A stretch of DNA of 5,003 nt, taken from the NCBI GenBank assembly GCA_002354005.1, contig DEKS01000017.1, positions 19,512-24,514 on the forward strand. The letters run 5' to 3'. This DNA is from Bacteroidales bacterium UBA2716. GTDB taxonomy: Bacteria > Bacteroidota > Bacteroidia > Bacteroidales > UBA932. Positions 1 through 5,003 of this stretch are shown here, one piece after another (position 1 is the stretch's first letter; every line of letters starts with the position of its first letter). A program made the position numbers and the translations under genes. Below the pieces are notes generated by a model that saw only the letters and a list, made by a program, of their open reading frames with translations, was not told where the DNA came from and searched no databases.

Positions 1-537
1 TATAACGTGCTGGCGCTGGACGAACCCACCAACCACATGGATATTCGTTCAAAAGATATCCTGAAACAGGCGCTGAAGGCCTTTGACGGCACGTTAATTG
101 TGGTGTCTCATGACCGTGATTTCCTGGACGGGCTGGTGGATAAACTGTACGAATTCCGGGATGGAAAGGTAACCGAGCATCTGGGGAGCGTGCAGGACTT
201 CCTGCAAAAGCGCAAACTGGAAAGCCTGCAGGAACTGGAACGCAAGCTGCCGCAGGCGGAAAAACCGGTAGAAAAGCCAGTGAAAGAGCAGGTGAAGCAA
301 TTCCAGCAGCAGAAGTTTGTGTCCAAGGAACAGCGCAAGCTGCAAAACCGGGTGAGTTTCCTGGAAAAGGAAATTGCCCGCCGGGAAGGCCGGATGGGGG
401 AGATAGAGAAGCTCCTGAGCACCCCCGGTCCGCAGGATGACGTGATGGAGCTTACGCGGGAATACCTGGAGCTCAAACGGGCGTTGGATGCCGATACCGA
501 CGAGTGGACAACACTTATGGAACAACTTGACAACTAA
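1..537 (+). CDS. ABC-F family ATPase, C-terminal part (5' end outside window)
   Basis: The reading frame is open from base 1 and ends at TAA 535-537, so only the last 178 residues of the protein are present. They start inside the second nucleotide-binding domain, at the Walker B segment LALDEPTNHMDI (residues 4-15). The DEPTNH(L/M)D form is the hallmark of ABC-F proteins. The H-loop follows as VVSHDRDFL (residues 34-42). Next come a linker rich in Gln, Lys and Glu (about 65-105) and a charged helical C-terminal domain (about 105-178) that looks like the coiled-coil tail of Uup/YdiF-like members. ABC-F proteins have no membrane domains. They are soluble ATPases that bind the ribosomal E site and modulate or rescue translation; some give antibiotic resistance. 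Nothing visible points to a resistance subtype, so a housekeeping role is more likely. The exact subfamily cannot be set without the first domain and interdomain linker. The next gene starts 12 bases downstream. Confidence 0.92.
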   Translation, partial: YNVLALDEPTNHMDIRSKDILKQALKAFDGTLIVVSHDRDFLDGLVDKLYEFRDGKVTEHLGSVQDFLQKRKLESLQELERKLPQAEKPVEKPVKEQVKQFQQQKFVSKEQRKLQNRVSFLEKEIARREGRMGEIEKLLSTPGPQDDVMELTREYLELKRALDADTDEWTTLMEQLDN

Positions 538-549
538 TTATTTAGCGAT

Positions 550-621
550 ATGAAAAACCTTTTTAGCAAACTTCTTTGCCTTGCCGTACTGGCAAGCGCA
601 TTTGCGTTTCCTTCCCGTGCG
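550..621 (+). other. Sec signal peptide of the GIN/DUF2807-type protein
   Basis: Residues 1-24 have a basic N-region (K2, K7), a hydrophobic core LLCLAVLASAFAF and a polar end with S22-R23-A24 fitting the small-x-small signal peptidase I rule. Predicted cleavage is after A24. C10 lies within the hydrophobic core and has no lipobox around it, so lipoprotein processing is unlikely. Confidence 0.8.
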
Positions 622-1533
622 CAGTTTGTCAACCACCTGGAGGAGAGTACACTGCCCGTTGGGGAATTTACCATGGTCAGCGCCAACGGCGATTTCGAAG
701 TAACCTTGTCCAAGGGTTCCTATGGCGTGCGTCTGACCACCGACAAAAACCTGACGCCTTACGTCCAGGTTTACGTGCGTTCCAATACCCTTTATCTGAC
801 GTACGACGAGAAGTCCGTTCCCAAGGACATCAAGAAGCTGTATAAGGGCAAGAATGCATCCCAGCCGGTTTTCCGCGCCGTCGTATCCATGCCGCAGTTA
901 AACGGTATCGAGTTGGATGACAATGTGATCCTTTCCTCCGCAGAGGCCTTCTACGGGTCTGACATTGTCATTTCCCTGACGGACAAGGCCCAGGTAAGAA
1001 ACCTGACCGTGCAGGGCAATTCCATCACCGTAAACATGAAGAAAAACGCCCAGGCGGCCCTTACCCTTACGGCCGATAAAAAAATGGAGGTGACAACGGA
1101 CGACAAAGCCATCCTGAAACTGGCGGAGAAGGCCCGGGAAATTACGCTGAATGCCAAAGGTAGCTCCGACAACGCCCTCTCCGGTGAAGGCGAGATCCTG
1201 AATCTGAATCTGAGTGAAAAAACTACCAGCAACGTGAGCCATCGTACCAAGAATGCCGTACTGAATGTCGGAGGCTCTTCCAAGCTCATTCTCACCGGTA
1301 CGGGCGAGTATCTGGAAGTGAAAGGAGGCAAGAATGCAGAGGTGGAAGCCGTTGCATTCCCTGTGAAGACCATGAAGGCGGAACTGGATGGCGGTAAAGT
1401 GAATGTGGCGGTGGAGAAAGAGATGAATGTGACCCTGCTGGGTGGCAGTTCGCTCTTCTTTACCGGTTCTCCCACACTCATTGTCAATAAGATTGTCAAA
1501 TCTACGCTGGCACCCGCCGGTACTGTAAAATAA
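550..1533 (+). CDS. Secreted GIN/DUF2807-type beta-repeat protein
   Basis: This 327-residue protein has a clear Sec signal peptide: MKNLFSK, a hydrophobic stretch of about residues 8-20, then PSRA before Q25. It should be exported to the periplasm or cell surface. Residues about 35-90 (FTMVSANGDFEVTLSKGS, then a VQVYVRSNTLYLTYD strand) resemble the start of DUF2807, the family called putative auto-transporter adhesin head GIN domain. From about residue 118 to 315 it is a run of short beta strands with small or polar turns (for example DKAQV, KNAQA, DDKAI, KNAEV, GGSSL) recurring about every 18-22 residues, which suggests a beta-solenoid. There is no transmembrane anchor and no lipobox cysteine. 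No enzymatic motif is visible. The molecular function of the family is not established, and 'adhesin' is only a family label. The gene follows the ABC-F gene by 12 bases with no recognisable promoter. Its stop overlaps the start of the dipeptidase gene by one base, suggesting co-transcription. Confidence 0.85.
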   Translation: MKNLFSKLLCLAVLASAFAFPSRAQFVNHLEESTLPVGEFTMVSANGDFEVTLSKGSYGVRLTTDKNLTPYVQVYVRSNTLYLTYDEKSVPKDIKKLYKGKNASQPVFRAVVSMPQLNGIELDDNVILSSAEAFYGSDIVISLTDKAQVRNLTVQGNSITVNMKKNAQAALTLTADKKMEVTTDDKAILKLAEKAREITLNAKGSSDNALSGEGEILNLNLSEKTTSNVSHRTKNAVLNVGGSSKLILTGTGEYLEVKGGKNAEVEAVAFPVKTMKAELDGGKVNVAVEKEMNVTLLGGSSLFFTGSPTLIVNKIVKSTLAPAGTVK

Positions 1534-2618
1534 TGTACGATTCGCATGTCGATACGCCTTCCCAGCTCATACGGCTGCGGAATATAGGCATTGACAATCC
1601 GCATGCGCACGTGGATTTCCCCAAGCTCCGGAAGGGCGGCGTGGACGGCTCTTTTTTTGCGCTGTACACGCCGGCTTCCCTGGCTCCGGATACTGCCACG
1701 CGCTATGCGCTGGAGATGCTCTCGGCGGTATATGATGCCGTAGATGCCAATCCGGACTATGCCGCGCTGGCGTTTTCGCCTCAGGAAGCGGTCCGGAACA
1801 AGGCCGACGGACTCATTTCCATCTTTATGGGCATGGAAAACGGGGCGCCCATCCAGGAGTCCCTGCCGCTTTTACGCACGTTTTACCGTCTTGGGGTAAG
1901 TTATATGACCCTTACCCACAATGGGGACAATGCCATTGCCGATAGTGCCGCAGAAGGCCGCAAATGGGGCGGACTGAGCCCCTTTGGCAAACAGGTGGTG
2001 GCGGAAATGAATGCCCTGGGCATGATGATTGACTTGTCCCACGCCTCCGACAAAACCTTTTGGGACTGCATCAAACTCTCTCAAGCGCCAGTAGTAGCTA
2101 CGCATTCCTGTTGCCGGGCCTTGTGCGGCCACCGGCGCAACCTCACGGACGAAATGCTCCAGGCGCTGGGAGAGAAAGGCGGCTACGTGGGCATCAATTT
2201 TTACCCTGCTTTTTTAAGTGACGATTTTGCCGGTAACCCTGCCGATGCCGCCCTCCTGGATGAGGCCGATGCCGTAGAGGCCCGTTTCATCGAAAATCCC
2301 GCCGACAGGGAACGGGCCGATGCCTGGTACCGGATGCAGGACCGCCTGCTGGAAATGCCCCGTCCGGGGGTAAAAGAGGTTGTGGATCACATCGACCACG
2401 CTGTCCGTTTGGCGGGTATCGACCATGTGGGAATCGGAACCGATTTTGACGGTATTCCGGTGCCGCCGATGGGGTTGGAAGATGTCTCCAAACTGCCCGT
2501 ATTGTGGGACGAAATGCGCCGCCGCGGCTATGCGGAAACGGACATAGAGAAGGTCTCCGGCGGTAATTTGATGGCTGTTTGGCGGAAAATCGTAAAGTGC
2601 TCTGAATTAGCAGATTAA
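1533..2618 (+). CDS. M19 family dipeptidase (renal/membrane dipeptidase-type metallopeptidase)
   Basis: This 361-residue protein is a binuclear zinc TIM-barrel peptidase that cleaves dipeptides, in this family often with D-residues at the C-terminal position. By comparison with human DPEP1, the metal ligands all appear present: H5 and D7 (DSHVD), bridging E102 (MGMENG), H170 (DLSH) and H191 (THS). H170 and H191 are 21 residues apart, as in the human enzyme. Substrate and catalytic positions are also kept: H129 (LTLTHN), R202 (HRRNLTD) and D304 (GTDFDG). GLEDVSKLP (314-322) and GGNLMAVW (343-350) are further M19 signatures. The start at 1533 fits because the HxD motif should sit near the N-terminus. 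There is no signal peptide, unlike many secreted M19 enzymes, so a cytoplasmic role in dipeptide turnover is inferred. The actual substrate is unknown. ATG 1533-1535 overlaps the preceding stop (TAATG), implying translational coupling. A bidirectional terminator follows. Confidence 0.94.
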   Translation: MYDSHVDTPSQLIRLRNIGIDNPHAHVDFPKLRKGGVDGSFFALYTPASLAPDTATRYALEMLSAVYDAVDANPDYAALAFSPQEAVRNKADGLISIFMGMENGAPIQESLPLLRTFYRLGVSYMTLTHNGDNAIADSAAEGRKWGGLSPFGKQVVAEMNALGMMIDLSHASDKTFWDCIKLSQAPVVATHSCCRALCGHRRNLTDEMLQALGEKGGYVGINFYPAFLSDDFAGNPADAALLDEADAVEARFIENPADRERADAWYRMQDRLLEMPRPGVKEVVDHIDHAVRLAGIDHVGIGTDFDGIPVPPMGLEDVSKLPVLWDEMRRRGYAETDIEKVSGGNLMAVWRKIVKCSELAD

Positions 2619-2631
2619 CTGAAATTTAGCA

Positions 2632-2676
2632 AAAAGTAACACAAATGTTATTAACATTAACATTTGTGTTACTTTT
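2632..2676. terminator. Bidirectional hairpin terminator between convergent genes
   Basis: A perfect 19-bp inverted repeat lies in the 72-base gap between the convergent dipeptidase and CinA genes: arms 2632-2650 and 2658-2676, with a 7-base loop. The arms begin with AAAAG and end with CTTTT, so a U-tract follows the stem in the transcript from either strand (TTTTATTAT on +, TTTTT on -). The stem is AT-rich and relies on length rather than GC content. Placement and symmetry support intrinsic termination of both operons. Confidence 0.88.
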
Positions 2677-2690
2677 ATTATGTATCAGCA

Positions 2691-3944
2691 CTATAGCTCG
2701 TCTATGAGCAGGAGACGCAGGAAGTTGAGTGCAGAGGCCGCAAAACGCTCGATATTGCGTTTGCGGTCGTTCTTGTAACAGTAGCGGACGGTGCGTGTTC
2801 CCTTGGGGCCGGCGACGCCAATCCATACGGTTCCCACCGGGTTGAATGCATCTCCTGCGGGGCCCGCCAATCCGGTGGTGGAAACGGCGTAATCGCTGCC
2901 GGTAAGCCGGCGGACACCTTCTGCCATGGCGGCGGCTACTTCGCTGCTCACCACGCCTTTTTCCCGGATAACGGCAGGGGGTACGCCCAGTACGGCTTCT
3001 TTCACGGAAATGGCATAGGAAGTGACCGAACCCAGGAAGTAGGCCGAGGAACCGGGAACGGAAGTAATCAGGTGGGCAATCTCTCCGCCGGTGCAGGATT
3101 CCGCCGCAGAGAGGGTTTTTCCGGCGGCCTTCAGGAGTTCCCCAACGGTGGTTTCCAGATCTGTGTCTTTGGAGGCGTACACAAGAGGCCCCAGCAGGGC
3201 TTTAAGCTGCGTCAACTGCTGCTCCATCCTCCTTTCCTGCTCCTGGGCGTTGCCACCGTAAGTGGAAAGACGGAGGCGGATTCCCGTGAGCGGGTTGGGC
3301 AGGTAGGCCAGGTGCATATCGGCAGGAAGGGCGTCTTCCCAGGGGGCAATTTTTTCCGAAAGGGCCGACTCTGCGATGCCGTATACCATGATATTCCGGT
3401 GCCGGATGCTGTCCAGCGGCTGGTGGCTGCGGATATCGTCCATGACAGATGGAATGGCGCCTATAGCCTCGTGCGGGACTCCGGGAAGGGCGTAGAGCGT
3501 TCCGCCGCCCCGGATGTTCCGGAACACCATGATAGGAGCGGTTCCAAGCTGGTTCACAATGACTTCTGCAGTGTCGGGGACCTCTGCCTGGGCCAGGTTG
3601 GAGGGCAGCACGTCCAGGCCGCGGTTCTGGAGGATTCTATGGACCATTTCCAGCTGGCCGGGGTGTGTTACCATGCCTTTAGCGCCGGAAATTTCCCCTA
3701 GCACAGCTTTGGTGATATCGTCCTTGGTGGGGCCCAGGCCGCCGGTAGAAATGACAAGGGCATTCTGGGAGAGTTCGCGGCTTAAGATGGTGGCGATTTC
3801 CGTTTTGTCGTCGCCCAGCGAAATCATGCGTTTTACATGGATGCCCGCAGCTTCCAGGGCCAGGGCAAGTTGGGAAGAATTGGTGTCTACCACCTGTCCG
3901 ATGAGGATTTCATCGCCAATGGTACAAATACAAGCGTCAATCAT
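2691..3944 (-). CDS. cinA: CinA: pyrophosphatase/NMN amidohydrolase family protein
   Basis: This 417-residue protein has the full two-domain CinA layout and usual length. Residues 1 to about 170 form the MoCF-like COG1058 domain: GDEILIGQ (10-17), DTNS (20-23), TGGLGPTKDD (67-76) and LPGVPHE (153-159). In characterised homologues this domain hydrolyses ADP-ribose and related nucleotides. A middle segment follows (about 180-255). Residues about 265-417 form the PncC-type domain, which deamidates nicotinamide mononucleotide: ESCTGG (282-287, with the conserved Ser), a SYA..VK segment (309-315), TTGLAGPAG (356-364) and the PVGTVWIG strand (369-376). Both domains look intact, so a cytoplasmic role in pyridine-nucleotide salvage is likely. 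The name 'competence/damage-inducible' comes from Gram-positive genetics and does not imply DNA uptake here. Its ATG (3942-3944) overlaps the TGA of the upstream DHOD-like gene by four bases (ATGA), indicating translational coupling. The gene ends at TAG 2691-2693, just before the shared terminator. Confidence 0.95.
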   Translation of the reverse strand: MIDACICTIGDEILIGQVVDTNSSQLALALEAAGIHVKRMISLGDDKTEIATILSRELSQNALVISTGGLGPTKDDITKAVLGEISGAKGMVTHPGQLEMVHRILQNRGLDVLPSNLAQAEVPDTAEVIVNQLGTAPIMVFRNIRGGGTLYALPGVPHEAIGAIPSVMDDIRSHQPLDSIRHRNIMVYGIAESALSEKIAPWEDALPADMHLAYLPNPLTGIRLRLSTYGGNAQEQERRMEQQLTQLKALLGPLVYASKDTDLETTVGELLKAAGKTLSAAESCTGGEIAHLITSVPGSSAYFLGSVTSYAISVKEAVLGVPPAVIREKGVVSSEVAAAMAEGVRRLTGSDYAVSTTGLAGPAGDAFNPVGTVWIGVAGPKGTRTVRYCYKNDRKRNIERFAASALNFLRLLLIDEL

Positions 3945-4600
3945 TCCTGAGAAGGTTTTTCTAACGTTTTCAGCAGTTTTCCAAGGGCCAGGGAACTCAG
4001 GTCCGTCTGCACCAGCGAAGCGCCGTCCTGCAGTTCCTCAAGGGCCGTTTCTGCGTTTTGCGCAACGCCGATTACCGGCACGCGATGCTGGCATTCTTCC
4101 AGCGTCATGCGCACTCTTTCCGGGTCCGGTGCTACCAGTCCGTCCAGACCGGACAGGCGGGCATAGCTGCACAACGGGTGCAGTTCTTGGGGCGTTTCCG
4201 CATGGGAAAGCCGTAAAAAAATAGGGGTATAGCGCTCGTAACACAGGCGCAGGCTCACAATTTCGTCGATGAGTTCCGTCATGTCGGAAATATCTGCGGA
4301 GCGGATGCCGTTGTTGGAATCCGGGTCTATAATAATGAAATGAGCGAAGTCGTACAGCAGGGAGAAAGTGCGGACGATGTCGTTGCACAGGTTGACGGCG
4401 ATGACGCCCTGCTGCGTAAAATCTTGCAGTTTTGTGATCCAGTCAATCAGGTTTTCCTTGGGGGGTGTGGCAACGATAAAACCGGCCTTAGGAGCAAATA
4501 AGGGGCACTTTTTGAGCCCTTCTGCGCCTTGTGTAAGGCCCACAGGATTCGCGAAATTGAGTCCCGCGACCTCCAGGGCGAGTGATTTTTTCTTTCTCAT
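3941..4600 (-). CDS. Short, divergent dihydroorotate-dehydrogenase-like protein, possibly non-catalytic
   Basis: This 219-residue protein follows the outline of class 2 DHOD (PyrD), though the canonical enzyme is about 330-350 residues. Recognisable blocks are LEVAGLNFANPVGL (9-22), GVIAVN (65-70), PIFLRLSHAETPQEL (126-140, compare PIAVKIAPDLSEEEL in E. coli), LDGLVAPDP (152-160), PVIGVAQNAETALEEL (175-190) and DGASLVQTDLSSL (192-204). Key parts are changed. The barrel Lys in VKIAPD is R130, NxSSPNT is replaced by IDPDSNNG (91-98), TNTT reads APDP, and the FMN-phosphate GVGGI is GVAQN (178-182). The NRMGFNN and GGLSGRPL regions are absent. The N-terminal membrane helices of class 2 are also missing. 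I infer a barrel protein that probably does not do DHOD chemistry; a regulatory, binding or new enzymatic role is open. The frame is intact with no sign of frameshift. It starts 18 bases after the XRE gene and overlaps cinA by four bases. Confidence 0.75.
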   Translation of the reverse strand: MRKKKSLALEVAGLNFANPVGLTQGAEGLKKCPLFAPKAGFIVATPPKENLIDWITKLQDFTQQGVIAVNLCNDIVRTFSLLYDFAHFIIIDPDSNNGIRSADISDMTELIDEIVSLRLCYERYTPIFLRLSHAETPQELHPLCSYARLSGLDGLVAPDPERVRMTLEECQHRVPVIGVAQNAETALEELQDGASLVQTDLSSLALGKLLKTLEKPSQE

Positions 4601-4618
4601 GCTACAAAAATAGCAAAA

Positions 4619-4966
4619 TTATTCGGATGCGCGGAATTCCTGAAAGGTATTGTCGTCGTAATAGACAATAATCTTCTCCAGTTTGCGGGCTTCTGCCTGT
4701 ACGGGCATGGAAAAGAGTTCCAGCTGCGCCGGATCCTGGGCTTCTTCCGGTGAAACGTCCCTGTACATCCGGCCTTTGCCGGTAAGGAGCCATTCCAGAT
4801 TCAGGCGAGGAAAGTGCAGCAGCAGACTTTCCAGAAAATCGTAGCCGGGTTTGTTGCGTCCGGCCAGAATATGGGAGACGCTTCCGCGTGCGACGGAGAG
4901 TGTGTCCGCAAATTGGGTTTGCGTGAGATTTTCGGCCTGCAAAAACTGTAAAAGACGACGATTCAT
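4619..4966 (-). CDS. XRE/Cro-CI-type helix-turn-helix transcriptional regulator (Bacteroidota type)
   Basis: This 115-residue protein starts with an XRE helix-turn-helix. RLLQFLQAENLTQTQFADTL (4-23) covers the first helices; ARGSVSHILAGRNKP (26-40) is the recognition helix and following turn; YDFLESLLLHFPRLNLEWLLTGKG (42-65) is the rest of the domain. The phrase W-L-L-x-G-K-G is typical of these regulators. A polar linker (about 68-90) leads to a C-terminal block KLEKIIVYYDDNTFQEF (95-111), which I recognise from Bacteroidales XRE proteins but whose role is unknown. I chose ATG 4964-4966. The frame stays open upstream to a TTG at 4997-4999, but that would place the start upstream of a matching -7 promoter element (4987-4994), and the extra residues fall outside the domain. 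It is the first gene of the leftward group and probably acts in the cytoplasm on its own or neighbouring promoters; the target is not shown by the sequence. Confidence 0.9.
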   Translation of the reverse strand: MNRRLLQFLQAENLTQTQFADTLSVARGSVSHILAGRNKPGYDFLESLLLHFPRLNLEWLLTGKGRMYRDVSPEEAQDPAQLELFSMPVQAEARKLEKIIVYYDDNTFQEFRASE

Positions 4967-4986
4967 TTTTCTAAATTTTGCCGTTA

Positions 4987-4994
4987 CAAAGTTA
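4987..4994 (-). promoter_or_regulatory. Bacteroidota-type -7 promoter element for the XRE/DHOD-like/cinA operon
   Basis: Read on the minus strand this is TAACTTTG, an exact match to the Bacteroidota -7 consensus TAnnTTTG. It ends 20 bases before the ATG at 4966, so transcription would start a few bases downstream and leave a short 5' leader. The matching -33 element (TTTG type) would lie beyond the window edge, so only half of the promoter can be seen. Confidence 0.55.
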
Positions 4995-5003
4995 AACAAG
5001 TTA

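Noticed and set aside
527..532. TTGACA, resembling a sigma70 -35 box before the GIN/DUF2807 gene.
   Set aside because: It lies inside the ABC-F coding end, there is no -10 at the right distance before the ATG at 550, and Bacteroidota promoters do not follow this consensus.
951..1610. Long open frame of 219 codons on the minus strand opposite the GIN/DUF2807 gene.
   Set aside because: It is Ser/Arg/Phe-rich with no recognisable domain, lies antisense to a gene with a clear signal peptide and family match, and runs into the next gene. It is a shadow of the real frame.
3072..3701. 209-codon open frame on the plus strand within cinA.
   Set aside because: It is fully antisense to conserved CinA motifs and shows no family resemblance.
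2691..3944. CinA as evidence for a DNA-uptake or competence locus.
   Set aside because: No recA, comEC, dprA or pilus gene is visible, and CinA is widespread in bacteria as a nucleotide-repair enzyme. The name alone does not support competence.
3514..4224. 236-codon open frame on the plus strand across cinA and the DHOD-like gene.
   Set aside because: It spans the junction of two well-supported minus-strand genes, and its composition (Trp, Pro, Arg, Ser runs) fits antisense read-through of coding DNA.
3941..4600. Frameshifted or decayed copy of a normal pyrD.
   Set aside because: The frame is intact from ATG to stop, all blocks lie in one frame in the right order, and neighbouring spacing is tight. 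Missing motifs were not found in the other minus-strand frame that is open over this region (4038-4388).
4967..4999. Upstream TTG start that would add 11 residues to the XRE regulator.
   Set aside because: It lies upstream of the matching -7 element, uses a rare start codon, and the added residues are outside the HTH domain. ATG at 4966 is preferred.

Overview
The window looks like a piece of a Bacteroidota chromosome, most likely order Bacteroidales, with roughly even GC. Three things suggest this. The gene at 4619-4966 is a small XRE-type regulator with a C-terminal block ending in a DNTFQEF-like motif that I associate with Bacteroidales. The promoter in front of it fits the Bacteroidota -7 consensus TAnnTTTG rather than a sigma70 -10/-35 pair. 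The secreted DUF2807/GIN-type protein is also common in that phylum. Gene starts lack clear Shine-Dalgarno sequences, which fits as well. Genus and species cannot be named from this sequence.

Layout: two gene groups converge on one shared terminator. On the + strand are the 3' end of an ABC-F ATPase gene (1-537, cut by the window edge), a secreted beta-repeat protein with a GIN/DUF2807 domain (550-1533), and an M19 (renal/membrane dipeptidase-type) metallopeptidase (1533-2618). The last two share one base in a TAATG stop/start. On the - strand, reading from the right edge, are an XRE regulator (4619-4966), a short divergent dihydroorotate-dehydrogenase-like protein (3941-4600) and a full-length CinA protein (2691-3944). 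The last two overlap by 4 bases (ATGA). The groups meet at a perfect 19-bp AT-rich hairpin (2632-2676) that can act as a terminator in both directions.

Functional reading: the + strand genes look like housekeeping or cell-envelope functions, namely ribosome-associated ABC-F ATPase, an exported beta-solenoid-like protein, and dipeptide hydrolysis. The - strand group links a transcription factor to CinA, whose family is associated with pyridine-nucleotide repair and salvage. Between them sits a protein that keeps the outline of a class 2 DHOD barrel but has lost most of the recognisable FMN-binding and catalytic motifs. That DHOD-like protein is the least ordinary item here. No mobile element, CRISPR array, RNA gene or phage gene was seen, and no stretch over 300 bases lacks a gene. 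Apart from the DHOD-like gene the region looks like ordinary core genome.
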